Assembly (NCBI GenBank): GCA_026706505.1
Contig: JAPOYQ010000604.1
Coordinates: 1-10,751 of the forward strand
DNA: 10,751 bases
Origin: Gemmatimonadota bacterium
GTDB taxonomy: Bacteria > Latescibacterota > UBA2968 > UBA8231
Direction of reading: 5' to 3'
The translations under genes and the position numbers were made by a program. Every line of letters begins with the position of its first letter. The first letter of the stretch is position 1. Below, piece after piece: positions 1 through 10,079 of the stretch. Under the pieces are notes generated by a model. That model did not search any database. It was not told the DNA's origin and saw only the letters and a program-made list of their open reading frames with translations.

Positions 1-350
1 TCGACGTCGCGACCGACGTAACCCACCTCGGTAAACTTGGAGGCTTCGACCTTCAGGAAGGGAGAGTTGGCCAGCCTCGACAGGCGCCGGGCAATCTCGG
101 TCTTGCCGACGCCGGTGGAGCCGATCATGATGATGTTTTTGGGCATGACCTCCTCGGCCATGTCCTCGGGGAGCTTTTGCCGTCGAATGCGGTTGCGAAG
201 CGCGATGGCCACCGCCCGCTTGGCAGCCTTCTGTCCGACCACATGCTTGTCCAGGTGGGCCACGATCTGCCTGGGAGTCAGCTCATCCAGCGCTTCCACC
301 TGCTCCGCCCGTTCCGCCTGTTCCACCGCTCCCGGCAAGTAGATAACCAT
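1..350 (-). CDS. hslU: ATP-dependent protease ATPase subunit HslU, N-terminal part (runs off the window)
   Basis: HslU is the AAA+ unfoldase ring that feeds unfolded proteins into the HslV peptidase in the cytoplasm. The 116 codons visible match the family start: an N-terminal [17 protein letters not shown] segment (residues 24-40), ALRNRIRRQ (50-58), Walker A GSTGVGKT (77-84) and the pore-loop segment [11 protein letters not shown] near the window edge. The I-domain, Walker B and C-terminal domain lie outside. The ATG at 348-350 is chosen because it gives the family's usual distance to Walker A. It follows hslV by 69 bases on the same strand, the usual hslVU order. Walker A has Ser where most HslU proteins have Pro (G-P-T-G). 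A purine-rich stretch (AGAGAGG) lies upstream. Identification is firm; completeness of the gene cannot be judged. Confidence 0.96.
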   Translation of the reverse strand, partial: MVIYLPGAVEQAERAEQVEALDELTPRQIVAHLDKHVVGQKAAKRAVAIALRNRIRRQKLPEDMAEEVMPKNIIMIGSTGVGKTEIARRLSRLANSPFLKVEASKFTEVGYVGRDV

Positions 351-419
351 ATCCCCCTAACCTCTCTCTTCCCACCTTCCGCTCATGGGTCCGTTCGGCG
401 GAGTTCGTCAGCCGGCCCC

Positions 420-959
420 TCACAGCTCCTCGATCGTCGTCGAGGCGTTGGTGTAGATGCAAATGCCGGCGGCAATCTTCAGGGCTTCGGCGGCAATCTC
501 CGCAGCCGACAGGTCGGAGTGTCTGACCAGGGCTTGAGCGGCGGCCATGGCGATGGGTCCGCCCGATCCGATGGCCGCGATGGCGTCATCGGGCTCGATC
601 AGATCGCCGTTGCCGCTGACCAGGAAAATCCGTTCCTTGTCGGCCACCACCAGCAGCGCCTGCAGATGGCGCAGGACCCGGTCGGTCCTCCATTCCTTGG
701 CCAACTCCACGGCCGCCCGGGCCAGGTTGCCACGGAACTCCTCCAGCTTGGCCTCGAAGCGGGTAAACAGGGCGAAGGCGTCGGCCGTGGAACCGGCGAA
801 TCCGGCCAGCACCTGGCCATTGTAGAGGCGGCGGAGCTTGCGCGCGCCCTGCTTGATCACCGTCTCCCCAAGGGTGACCTGGCCATCGGCAGCCAGAGCG
901 GTGCGCCCGTTTCTTCGAATGCAAACGACGGTGGTGCCCTTGATCAATGCCGCTCCCAT
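420..959 (-). CDS. hslV: ATP-dependent protease peptidase subunit HslV
   Basis: HslV is the proteasome-beta-like N-terminal threonine peptidase that forms a double hexamer and partners HslU. The 179-residue product aligns over its whole length with E. coli HslV. An eight-residue propeptide MGAALIKG precedes the expected catalytic Thr9. ADGQ with Asp25 and KLRRLYN with Lys41 (position 33 of the mature enzyme) are the expected active-site residues. AGSTADAF (55-62), AKEWRTDR (87-94), GNGD, GSGG (131-134) and ICIYTN near the end are also conserved. The start is the only one that places the Thr correctly. The gene begins 11 bases after the upstream LolA-like gene ends, and its purine-rich ribosome-binding region overlaps that stop codon, so co-transcription is likely. 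hslU follows after 69 bases. Nothing suggests inactivation. Confidence 0.97.
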   Translation of the reverse strand: MGAALIKGTTVVCIRRNGRTALAADGQVTLGETVIKQGARKLRRLYNGQVLAGFAGSTADAFALFTRFEAKLEEFRGNLARAAVELAKEWRTDRVLRHLQALLVVADKERIFLVSGNGDLIEPDDAIAAIGSGGPIAMAAAQALVRHSDLSAAEIAAEALKIAAGICIYTNASTTIEEL

Positions 960-970
960 GAATGCACTCT

Positions 971-1771
971 CTACTTTGGGGGGGACGAAAAAAGGGTGTC
1001 CGACAGGTCGGCGTTGATCTGCGCGGAGGAAAGCTGTGTCTCCATCGCCTTGTACCCGTTGGAATTCAAGACGACGGTGAACGGAATCTTGACTCCGTCG
1101 ATCTCGTGGTAGTTGTGAAAGAACTTCTCGTCTTCGGTGGCCCAGCGCTTGCCGCGAGGAGGGGATTCATACTCCATCCTTGCGGGCAGGAAGGTGCGGG
1201 AGTTGACGAAGATCCTGACCTTGTCCCCCGAGGCATCCATGAGCTGAACCCCGTCCAACTGCTCCAGGTGGGTCCTCGATTTCCCCAGATAGCGGACCTT
1301 CAGGCCCTTCTCCCCAAGCCGGAACCTGAGAATGTGATCCAGGTCGTGCTTCGTGTCGATGCGGTAGTTGCGAAGCTCTTCCTCGGTCTGGGTCTTGACG
1401 TTCTTGTACTCGATCTTCCAACCCTGCTCGCCGTCGTTGATCAGGACGATCCGGGCTTTCTTGCCGAACTCCACCCGCCGTTTCCAGGGGGGCGCCACCA
1501 CCGTGCGAAACTGGTTGGAGCCCTGTAGAACGTCCCGGCGAAACTGGTAGAACTTCCCTTTCCGGACGACGTTCTGGGCCATCAAGTAGGCTTCCCCTCC
1601 CAGAGCCTCCACGGTCTTGTCCAGTATCTGCCTGGCTTTTTCCTCCGATCGACGCAGGAAATCGGATTGGCCCGGCAGCGGACCCGGTGCCGCCAACAGG
1701 AAGAGGACAGCCGCCCCGGCCGTGGCCCCCGCGCGCCGCAACACCAACATTCGAGATTGCTTAGGACTCAT
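971..1771 (-). CDS. Exported LolA/LolB-like outer-membrane lipoprotein-sorting family protein
   Basis: This 266-residue protein of unproven function resembles the 'outer membrane lipoprotein-sorting protein' family that is abundant in Acidobacteriota. Its N-terminus is basic, then hydrophobic ([14 protein letters not shown], about 14-28), with likely signal-peptidase cleavage near residue 34, so it should act in the periplasm. Visible family blocks are [14 protein letters not shown] after the signal peptide, [19 protein letters not shown], the [10 protein letters not shown] helix and a late [13 protein letters not shown] strand. Alternating beta segments suggest the half-barrel fold that binds a lipid or lipoprotein acyl group. 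No lipobox Cys is seen, so it is probably soluble. The open frame extends to 1834, but the ATG at 1771 is preferred: it keeps the signal peptide near the N-terminus and avoids the hairpin repeat at 1795-1841. ATG 1750 is an alternative. It lies between homocitrate synthase and hslV on the same strand. Confidence 0.75.
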   Translation of the reverse strand: MSPKQSRMLVLRRAGATAGAAVLFLLAAPGPLPGQSDFLRRSEEKARQILDKTVEALGGEAYLMAQNVVRKGKFYQFRRDVLQGSNQFRTVVAPPWKRRVEFGKKARIVLINDGEQGWKIEYKNVKTQTEEELRNYRIDTKHDLDHILRFRLGEKGLKVRYLGKSRTHLEQLDGVQLMDASGDKVRIFVNSRTFLPARMEYESPPRGKRWATEDEKFFHNYHEIDGVKIPFTVVLNSNGYKAMETQLSSAQINADLSDTLFSSPPK

Positions 1772-1794
1772 GAAAAAAGTGTAGCCTTTGAAGG

Positions 1795-1840
1795 GGGAAG
1801 TTTGAAGGATGAAGTTTGAAATTTCACCCTTCAAACTTCC

Positions 1841-1841
<1 letters not shown>
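1795..1841. repeat. Inverted repeat (14-bp arms) with an internal direct repeat
   Basis: The arm GGGAAGTTTGAAGG (1795-1808) is perfectly complementary to CCTTCAAACTTCCC (1828-1841), with a 19-base loop. The loop carries a second direct copy of GAAGTTTGAA (1811-1820, matching 1797-1806), so the motif occurs three times. One arm ends on the last base of the homocitrate synthase stop codon. The hairpin lies between that gene and the LolA-like gene. No T run follows on either strand, so it is not a standard intrinsic terminator. A short repetitive element, an mRNA-stabilising hairpin, or a processing site are alternatives. Confidence 0.7.
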
Positions 1842-4092
<2,251 letters not shown>

Positions 4093-4093
<1 letters not shown>

Positions 4094-4289
4094 TGATCAC
4101 CAGCACTAGATCCATTGTGGAAGATGCCGCCAACGCGAGTTGGTGCGGCTGTGCCCAGATTGGTACGACGATAACGACGCTCACGGGCCATCACTGAGAC
4201 GCCACGGCTACCCGCCGGACAAGCAGGAAAACGCCACGCAGACCGTCCTAGCACAGGCCGAAGTGCTGTCCGAAGGATGGGCGGCCTGA
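4093..4289 (+). pseudogene. hsdR: hsdR remnant: N-terminal start fused out of frame to the C-terminal tail
   Basis: This stretch looks like a type I restriction endonuclease subunit R gene that lost nearly all its length. The ATG at 4093 overlaps the stop of the GIY-YIG gene (TAATG), typical of a coupled downstream gene. It reads [15 protein letters not shown], resembling HsdR N-termini of the form 'S-x-VE-x-AAL'. That frame then loses homology and stops at about 4194. From about 4137 a different frame, open after a TAG at 4107, reads [17 protein letters not shown], then [20 protein letters not shown] and [10 protein letters not shown], ending with TGA at 4287-4289. The YPPDKQ...TVLxQAEVL pattern is that of an HsdR C-terminal tail. 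The helicase and nuclease domains, normally several hundred residues, are missing. The tail assignment is fairly secure; the N-terminal piece is short and therefore tentative. Confidence 0.6.
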
Positions 4290-4312
4290 AACCTCTAACC
4301 CCCCACAACCTT

Positions 4313-4885
4313 ATGACCACCACACGCAAAAGCCCCATCGCCCATCTCGTCGCCGACGCACCCGCTCCGGTGCAGGCCGTTTTGCACCATCCGGTTGATA
4401 TGGTCAAGCTCGGGGCCAAAGGTCCGCGCTTGGTCGAGTGGGCTGCGCAGCACGCGCTCGTACTGCCGGAGCGGATATACGACACGTGGCCCGTGGGCGC
4501 AGATGGGGTTTTGGCGCGGGTGGGCGCGGGCGAACTGATCTTGGAGTGCCAACTCGAAGATGAGCTATGGGCCCGTCTGAATGCGGCGTTGGAAGTTGCG
4601 GAGGTCGGGGTCTATCGGGTGGAACAGCAGTCGGTGACCTTGGTGGTACAAGGGGACGATGCCGAGGGCATTTTGGCGCAGGCTTGCGCGGTGGATTTGG
4701 CTCGTGAGCCAGCAGAGCGGATGGTGTACACGCAGGTGGCCGGGGCGGCTTGCGGGGTGCTACCGCGCGGCGAGGATGGGCAGCGCGCGTACCGTCTGTG
4801 GGTCGATTACAGCTTGGCGGCCTATCTGTGGGAAGCGCTTGCCGCCATTGCCGTGGATATTACTTGCGCCAAAACGCCGGACTGA
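4313..4885 (+). CDS. Sarcosine oxidase gamma subunit-like protein (SoxG/GcvT-like fold)
   Basis: This 190-residue protein resembles SoxG, the small folate-binding-type subunit of heterotetrameric sarcosine oxidase, which oxidises N-methylglycine and passes the methyl group to tetrahydrofolate. Visible features are the N-terminal KSPIAHL start, LGAKGPRL (33-40), GAGELILEC (71-79) where SoxG has its G-D-E-F-L-L-type strand, EQQSVTLVVQGDDA (104-117), LAQACAVDL, TQVAGA, and YRLWVDYSLAAYLWEAL near the end. These are typical of the family. ATG 4313 is preferred to ATG 4277, since 4277 lies inside the hsdR remnant and would add twelve unrelated residues. Neither start has a good ribosome-binding site. 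No soxB, soxD or soxA is next to it, so the gene is an orphan and its activity is doubtful. Its 3' end overlaps trkH convergently by 26 bases. A YgfZ/GcvT-type folate protein is an alternative. Confidence 0.72.
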   Translation: MTTTRKSPIAHLVADAPAPVQAVLHHPVDMVKLGAKGPRLVEWAAQHALVLPERIYDTWPVGADGVLARVGAGELILECQLEDELWARLNAALEVAEVGVYRVEQQSVTLVVQGDDAEGILAQACAVDLAREPAERMVYTQVAGAACGVLPRGEDGQRAYRLWVDYSLAAYLWEALAAIAVDITCAKTPD

Positions 4886-6308
4886 ACAGCACCAAGAGCG
4901 TAAAAACTTCCAGTCTCCCAATCAGCATAGCAAAGCAGAGGATCCACTTGGCGACCGAATTGATGTCGCCGTAGTGGTGGACGACTTCCCCTAGGCCCGG
5001 TCCCAAGTTGTTGATGCAGGCGGCTACCGCTGAAAAAGACGTAGTCAGGTCCAAGTCGGTGGCGAGTACTGCGAGGAACATGAGCGTGAACGTCAGCACG
5101 TACACCGAGAAAAATCCCCACACCGCTTCCATGACCCGATCGGGGACAGCCCGCAGCCCCACTTTGATGGGGAGGACGGCGTTGGGGTGGATCAGGCGCA
5201 TAATCTCTCGGCTACCCTGCTTTAGAATGAGCAACAGGCGCATAACTTTAATGCCCCCTGCCGTTGAGCCGGCGCAACCACCGGTAAAGGAGCCGAGGAA
5301 CAACAAAAACGGCAGCACGCTGGGCCAGACCGAATGGTCCGCAATGCTAAACCCCGTGGTGGTGACAATGGACACAGTGGCGAAGACGCCGTAGCGCAGG
5401 GACGCGATGGCGTCGTGCTCGTTGTGTGTAAAGAGTATCAGCCAAGCGATTAGTGCGGTGATTAGCAAGATAACTAGGTAGGTGCGGCATTCCGGGTCGA
5501 TGCGATACGGATGCAGCGATCGCTGGCGAAAGGCGTAGAAGTGCAACGTGAAGTTGATGCCCGATAGCACGATAAAAAAGACGGCGACTAGCTCGATGGC
5601 TTGGCTGTTAAAAAAGCCGATGCTAGCGTCGTGGGTTGAAAAGCCACCGATGGCAACCGTTGAAAAGCTGTGGGCGATGGCGTCAAAAGGTTCCATGCCG
5701 GCCAGCCAATAGGCCAAGGCACAGGCCACGGTCAAACTCAAGTAGATGTACCAAAGGGCTTTGGCGGTCTGGGTGATCCGAGGCGTCAGCTTTGAATCCT
5801 TAATGGGGCCGGTGATCTCAGCGCGAAAAAGCTGCATGCCACCGATGCCGAGCATGGGCAATACGGCAATGGCGAGGACGATGATGCCCATGCCGCCCAA
5901 CCACTGGAGTTGCTGACGGTATAACAAGATGGATCGGGGCAGGTCGTCTAGGCCTTGGATGACGGTGGCACCGGTCGTGGTCAACCCGGAGAGGGATTCG
6001 AATACGGCGTCAGTAATGCTCAGTTCAGGCTGGTCGGACAACATCAGCGGAAAGGAGCCGTAAAGGCCCAAGACGGCCCAGAACAAGACCGTTACCAAAA
6101 AGCCGTCCCTGATCCGCAACTCGGCGCGCTGTTTACGCACGGGCAACCAGCACGCAAGCCCGGTGATAAGCGTAATGGCAAAGGCCAACAGAAAGGCGGT
6201 TGTAGCCCCGTCGCGGTAGAGGAGGGATACGCCAGCGGGCACTAACATGCTGACGCTAAACAGCATCAGCAGGACGCCCAGCACCCGAAATGTCCCCGCG
6301 GGGTGCAT
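4860..6308 (-). CDS. trkH: Trk potassium uptake system, channel subunit TrkH
   Basis: TrkH is the inner-membrane K+-conducting subunit and works with the cytoplasmic regulator TrkA. The 482-residue length matches E. coli TrkH. All four selectivity-filter loops are visible: TTTGATV (110-116), STVAIGGFS (216-224), TTTGFS (316-321) and NNLGPGLG (433-440), each with the filter Gly. Other conserved blocks are QWLGGMGIIVLAIA (135-148) and SFTGGCAGSTAGGIKVMR (340-357). Many hydrophobic segments fit the four membrane-pore-membrane repeats. The ATG at 6308 lies 8 bases after the trkA stop, with a G-rich stretch (GGGGGA) just upstream that overlaps the end of trkA. The two genes therefore form a coupled trkA-trkH pair. 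Its 3' end overlaps the convergent soxG-like gene. The protein appears intact. Confidence 0.97.
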   Translation of the reverse strand: MHPAGTFRVLGVLLMLFSVSMLVPAGVSLLYRDGATTAFLLAFAITLITGLACWLPVRKQRAELRIRDGFLVTVLFWAVLGLYGSFPLMLSDQPELSITDAVFESLSGLTTTGATVIQGLDDLPRSILLYRQQLQWLGGMGIIVLAIAVLPMLGIGGMQLFRAEITGPIKDSKLTPRITQTAKALWYIYLSLTVACALAYWLAGMEPFDAIAHSFSTVAIGGFSTHDASIGFFNSQAIELVAVFFIVLSGINFTLHFYAFRQRSLHPYRIDPECRTYLVILLITALIAWLILFTHNEHDAIASLRYGVFATVSIVTTTGFSIADHSVWPSVLPFLLFLGSFTGGCAGSTAGGIKVMRLLLILKQGSREIMRLIHPNAVLPIKVGLRAVPDRVMEAVWGFFSVYVLTFTLMFLAVLATDLDLTTSFSAVAACINNLGPGLGEVVHHYGDINSVAKWILCFAMLIGRLEVFTLLVLFSPAFWRK

Positions 6309-6316
6309 ACGTTAGT

Positions 6317-7660
6317 TCATCCCCCGAAGCTCTTTCTCACTTCCTCATGGACGTAGTGCCGGGCGAAGACCACGGCTTTGTCGCCGGGCTGAATGCGCGT
6401 ATCTCCACGCGGGATGATCACGTGATCGCCATGGACGACGGCTCCGATAATCGAATCCTTGGGCAGGCGGATGGAGATCAGGGGTTTTTGGGTGATTTTG
6501 CTGCCACCGTGAGCTATGTACTCGACTGCTTCCACGTCGAGGCCAGGCAGGCTGGCGATGGAGGCGATGCGCTGGTGCCGCACGTAGCGCTGGACGGCGT
6601 TGACGGTCAGGAGCTGTTTGCTCAATACCGAATCGAGGCCAATGGCCGGAGTGATGGGCATGTAATCGACGTTGTTGACCAAGGCGATGGCGCGTGGCAC
6701 CTCGAGGTGCTTGGCGACTAGCGTCGAGATGATGTTGACCTCGTCGTTACCAGTAACGGCGATAAAGGCGTCCATGTCGGCGAGGCCTTCTACTGCTAAC
6801 AGGTCGTAGTCCGTGCCGTCGCCTTGGATGACCAGCACGTTGGCGAGTTGGTCGGCGATTTGCCGGGACCGATCCTCGCGGCTTTCGATGAGCCTGACGC
6901 GCATCTGCGAGGAAAGCTCCTGGGCGACGAATTGGCCGATGAGGCCGCCGCCGAGGATCGCAATATTCTCGATGCGGTGGTCGGCGAGGCCGGTCAAGCT
7001 GACCACTGAAGGGATGAAGTCGGGGTCGCTGATGACGAAGATTCGGTCCTCTGGTAGCAGCGTGGTTCTGCCGCTGGGGATCAAGGTCTGCTGCTTGCGC
7101 TGGATGGCGACGATGCGCATGGGAATGTCGGCAAACTGCCGCCCCAATTCGGTCAGAGGAGCGTGAAGCAGGGAGGACTGGTGGTCGAGGCGCATGCCGA
7201 GCAAGACGAGCTTGCCCTCGGCAAATTCGACTAGGTCGGTGGCACTGGACTGGCGGATGAGGCGGACGATGGCGTCGGCGGTTTCCTTCTCGGGGTGGAT
7301 GAACTGATCGACGCCGAGTTCACGGGGACTGAAGATAAAGTCAGGCGCGGTGAATTCGGGATTGCGGATGCGGGCGATGGCCGATTGGACGCCCAGCTTC
7401 TTGGCCATTCTACAGGCGAGCAGGTTGACCTCGTCGTTGGTGGTCATGGCGGCGACGAGATCCACCTTCTCGATGCCGAGCCCGCGCAAATCCTGCAAAC
7501 TAGTGCCATTGCCCTCGGCAACGATGATGTCGAGCTGTTCGCTGACGCGCTTGACGCGGCTGGGATCGGTGTCGATCTGGGTAATATCGTGCCCGTCTTG
7601 GCTCAGTTGCTTGCTCAACTGAAAACCGATGGCTCCGGCACCTATGACCAAAATGTGCAT
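6317..7660 (-). CDS. trkA: Trk potassium uptake system, NAD-binding regulatory subunit TrkA
   Basis: TrkA is the peripheral membrane protein that gates TrkH through nucleotide binding. The 447-residue product shows the expected tandem RCK arrangement. The first Rossmann domain has GAGAIG (7-12) with Asp30 at the end of the second strand, followed by TTNDEVNLLACRMAKKLG. An RCK-C domain covers about 140-222. The second Rossmann domain has GGGLIG (237-242) and GNDEVN, and a second RCK-C domain with PKDSIIGAVVHGDHVIIPRGDT closes the protein. E. coli TrkA is 458 residues. The ATG at 7660 gives the canonical start MHILVIGAG; no clear Shine-Dalgarno sequence lies before it. A possible promoter lies in the 70-base gap to rhaM. 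The protein appears functional. Confidence 0.97.
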   Translation of the reverse strand: MHILVIGAGAIGFQLSKQLSQDGHDITQIDTDPSRVKRVSEQLDIIVAEGNGTSLQDLRGLGIEKVDLVAAMTTNDEVNLLACRMAKKLGVQSAIARIRNPEFTAPDFIFSPRELGVDQFIHPEKETADAIVRLIRQSSATDLVEFAEGKLVLLGMRLDHQSSLLHAPLTELGRQFADIPMRIVAIQRKQQTLIPSGRTTLLPEDRIFVISDPDFIPSVVSLTGLADHRIENIAILGGGLIGQFVAQELSSQMRVRLIESREDRSRQIADQLANVLVIQGDGTDYDLLAVEGLADMDAFIAVTGNDEVNIISTLVAKHLEVPRAIALVNNVDYMPITPAIGLDSVLSKQLLTVNAVQRYVRHQRIASIASLPGLDVEAVEYIAHGGSKITQKPLISIRLPKDSIIGAVVHGDHVIIPRGDTRIQPGDKAVVFARHYVHEEVRKSFGG

Positions 7661-7692
7661 GGTTTTTCAGCCAAATTCCGCAGCGAAGTTAG

Positions 7693-7722
7693 AGTATAGA
7701 AGCTAAGGACGATGCACCCCAA
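7693..7722 (-). promoter_or_regulatory. Possible sigma-70-type promoter for trkAH
   Basis: On the minus strand TATACT (7698-7693) could be a -10 element, with TTGGGG (7722-7717) 18 bases upstream as a weak -35. It lies in the 70-base gap between rhaM and trkA, at a sensible distance from the trkA ATG at 7660. A single consensus-like hexamer can arise by chance, so this is only a candidate. Confidence 0.3.
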
Positions 7723-7730
7723 ACGCTAAC

Positions 7731-8045
7731 TCAGTCGATGTGGAAGACCTCGCGCAGATCCTTGGCGCAGGGGCTATCGTCGGGGTTGGTGGCCATGATG
7801 TCCTTCATGTAGGTCCACCACCGGCGACAATCCGGCGTCTCGGCGATGCTATTCCAGCGCTCCTCGTCCTCGAGTTCCACGTAGGCAAAAAGCTGGTGGG
7901 TGTCGGCGTCGAGGAAGATGGAGTAATTGTGGACGCCGTGTTCTTTGAGGGTCTGCTCCAGTTCGGGCCAGATGGGATTGTGGCGCGCTTCGTATTCGTC
8001 GTGTTGGTCGGGGTTGACCTGCATGACAAAGGCTTTGCGGATCAT
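7731..8045 (-). CDS. rhaM: L-rhamnose mutarotase
   Basis: RhaM interconverts the alpha and beta anomers of L-rhamnose in the cytoplasm, supplying the form that rhamnose isomerase uses. The 104-residue product has the same length as E. coli RhaM and aligns from the first residue: [12 protein letters not shown], Tyr18 and His22 (the E. coli catalytic positions) in [46 protein letters not shown] and the C-terminal [11 protein letters not shown] 8045 is chosen over the ATG at 8051 and the open-frame start at 8078, because AAGGAG lies 9 bases before it and the family begins there. No other rhamnose gene is in the window. It sits 86 bases downstream of the DUF6785 membrane-protein gene and upstream of trkA, all on one strand. 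Action on a related deoxy sugar is possible. Confidence 0.95.
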   Translation of the reverse strand: MIRKAFVMQVNPDQHDEYEARHNPIWPELEQTLKEHGVHNYSIFLDADTHQLFAYVELEDEERWNSIAETPDCRRWWTYMKDIMATNPDDSPCAKDLREVFHID

Positions 8046-8054
8046 GGCCATTTG

Positions 8055-8060
8055 CTCCTT
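8055..8060 (-). promoter_or_regulatory. Ribosome-binding site of rhaM
   Basis: AAGGAG on the minus strand is 9 bases from ATG 8045 but only 3 bases from the in-frame ATG 8051. The spacing therefore selects 8045, giving the 104-residue form. Confidence 0.75.
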
Positions 8061-8131
8061 TTCTTTAGATTGTGCCAAGTGTCTGGCATTTAGCCCGCTG
8101 AGTCAAATTGAGCGTATATTGCGGTGCCAAA

Positions 8132-10036
8132 TCAGAAGTTGAAGATCATGTTGCCCTCAACGCCGTAGGCCCCGTCGATGAAGAGCCACAGGCAAGCCGT
8201 GGTGAAATCGCCGAGGATCAACCCCAAAAAGAACGGCATCAGGGCGCGGTAGGTGCGCACTCCGCCATAGCGCAGGATGGTCGCCTTGAGTAACCAGGCC
8301 AAAAAGATGGACAACCAGCCATAGTAAACAATGGTGAAGGTGGAGGCGATGGGAAAACCCAAAGGATGCAGTGGCCACCACGTGAAGCGGTGGCGCAAAA
8401 AGAGCAAGGCTGCCATGACAAAGCTCCCGCTAGCGGTGAAGGCGAGGCGCGGGGCAAATGACGGCTCGGGCGCGTTGTACACCGAGGCCATATAGGTAAA
8501 GGGCCAGCGCGGCGCGCCGCTAAAGTACCAGCCGTGCAGGTTGATGCCGCCATAGGTATAGGCAAGAGTCATGGTAAACCAGATCGAGCCGAATAGCCCC
8601 ACGGCGATGGCGGCAAGCAGGGCCCAAGGCAGCCAGCGCGGCGCGGGCGAGTCGCCAGAGGTGAGCTTGAGGCTGTGCATGATGGCGTTCATCATATTGG
8701 CCGCGGTCTCGCCCATCCACACCGTGCTCAGGCCCAAGCTGGTCATGTTGCCAAGGCCGAGGGTCTCGGGACCAATACCTCGGGTGATGAAGGCCTGTGG
8801 TGCCATCGGCGTCTGGCAGCCGGGGATACCGGCCTCACAGACGATGCGCGACAGACCGATAAAGACGATGAGCGCCCCTACCACCAGCAGCACCGCCGCG
8901 TACAGGGAGAGACCGGTGAGAGTCAGCCAAGCCACCATGAACGCCACACCGACCGCTAGGCCGCCAAAGGCCGTGCGCGGGGCCATGAGTTCGCCGGGGA
9001 CTGGCTCGCCTTTTAACGCTTGGCTCCACAGGCGGCGCAGATGAGTGCGGGCGGTCCACAACACGAAGAGGGTCAGCACCAAGAGGCCGCCTGCCTGCTG
9101 GTGAGAGATGGGGACTGAGCCACCGCCCGAGGTCCAAATATCGCCTCCGCCGATTACGAGGCCGATGCGGGCGAAGACGACTTTTTCTAGGGTGTAGAAC
9201 AAAAAGAAAAACCAAATGCTGAAGGAGACGCTGAGCGCCATCAGGTAGGCTAGGCCCAAGATCGGCAGGTTGATCAGCCAGGGCAGGCTGACGCTGCCTT
9301 GGAGCAGGGACAATCTGCCGTTCAGGGCTATAGGCTGGAAGGCGTCGTGGTAGTAGTTGAGCGAGTTCCACGAGTGGAGGAGGAGCGGCACGGCAAAGCC
9401 CAGCCACAGCAGGCGGTTTTTAAACAGGCCGCTGAAGAGGGGCGTGGAGTCTGCGTCTTCGAGCATGGCGAGAGGCAGGCGGGTGAGGGGAAATACGAGC
9501 CGCTCGTTGGCGATCCACTGGCCTCTGAGCAACACGCCGAGGCAAAAAAGGACCCAGTAGAAGACGAAGATAAAACATATCCAAGCGAATAGTGGGCGGC
9601 TCCAGGCGGCCCATGGTATGGCGCTGCCCTGGGGCAGCCCTTCGTAGAACAGGCGCACGGCCTCGGTATCGGCGGGAGCCAGCCAGGGATGGATGTATTC
9701 GACGAAGAGTTCCTGCCAGGCATTTTCCGGCGTGGCGTAGTACGCGGCTCCGGTGATGACCGACAGGAAGCTGCCGGTGAACCCGGTGGTAACCACGACC
9801 GCGCCGACCAGCATCATGGCGTACACGGCGATGAGTTCGGCGCGGGAAAAGGCCCACGCGCGGCCCAGCATCTTGAGTAGGGGCAGGGCCACGGCTGTCA
9901 GCAGAAAGAGGAAGAGGACGGCGATTAGAGGGATGGCATTGCTGGTGATCTGCGATCCCTTGACGATGAGGATACCCCAAGGGCTTAGCACGCTGATCGC
10001 CCCTACGAGGAGCAAACCCGTAAGGACGGCGCGCAG
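8132..10036 (-). CDS. DUF6785/DUF6784-type polytopic membrane protein
   Basis: This large integral membrane protein has no assigned function. Its many hydrophobic helices (a dozen or more by eye) and overall layout recall oligopeptide-transporter-like carriers, so a transport role is inferred. Family-like blocks are ELIAVYAMMLVGAVVVTTG, YYATPEN (about 99-105 from the start used here), IPWAAWSRPLFAW, ANERLVFPLTRLPLAMLED, GGGDIW, SRIVCEAGIPG, and LRYGG...PFFLGLILGDF near the C-terminus. The start is unresolved. The open frame reaches ATG 10282, but that overlaps the methyltransferase by about 200 bases. Homology begins near FSLRAVLTGLLLVG. Between the methyltransferase stop at 10080 and this point the frame has no ATG, GTG or TTG, so the coordinate given is a CTG (10036). 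TTG 10015 would cut into the first helix. A frameshift or sequencing error at the 5' end is possible. rhaM follows after 86 bases, hinting at sugar uptake. Confidence 0.72.
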   Translation of the reverse strand: MRAVLTGLLLVGAISVLSPWGILIVKGSQITSNAIPLIAVLFLFLLTAVALPLLKMLGRAWAFSRAELIAVYAMMLVGAVVVTTGFTGSFLSVITGAAYYATPENAWQELFVEYIHPWLAPADTEAVRLFYEGLPQGSAIPWAAWSRPLFAWICFIFVFYWVLFCLGVLLRGQWIANERLVFPLTRLPLAMLEDADSTPLFSGLFKNRLLWLGFAVPLLLHSWNSLNYYHDAFQPIALNGRLSLLQGSVSLPWLINLPILGLAYLMALSVSFSIWFFFLFYTLEKVVFARIGLVIGGGDIWTSGGGSVPISHQQAGGLLVLTLFVLWTARTHLRRLWSQALKGEPVPGELMAPRTAFGGLAVGVAFMVAWLTLTGLSLYAAVLLVVGALIVFIGLSRIVCEAGIPGCQTPMAPQAFITRGIGPETLGLGNMTSLGLSTVWMGETAANMMNAIMHSLKLTSGDSPAPRWLPWALLAAIAVGLFGSIWFTMTLAYTYGGINLHGWYFSGAPRWPFTYMASVYNAPEPSFAPRLAFTASGSFVMAALLFLRHRFTWWPLHPLGFPIASTFTIVYYGWLSIFLAWLLKATILRYGGVRTYRALMPFFLGLILGDFTTACLWLFIDGAYGVEGNMIFNF

Positions 10037-10079
10037 AGAGAAAGCGGGTAGAGGGGTGGTGAGGGACGTGGGGAACCGC

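Noticed and set aside
177..1112. Long plus-strand open frame opposite hslU, hslV and the LolA-like gene
   Set aside because: It is antisense to three recognised genes and shows no family motif; long antisense frames are common in GC-rich DNA.
8046..8131. Promoter for rhaM (TTGACT with a weak downstream hexamer) and a repeated TTGGCAC in this gap
   Set aside because: The hexamer at the -10 distance is poor and two 7-base matches can be chance; not strong enough to annotate.
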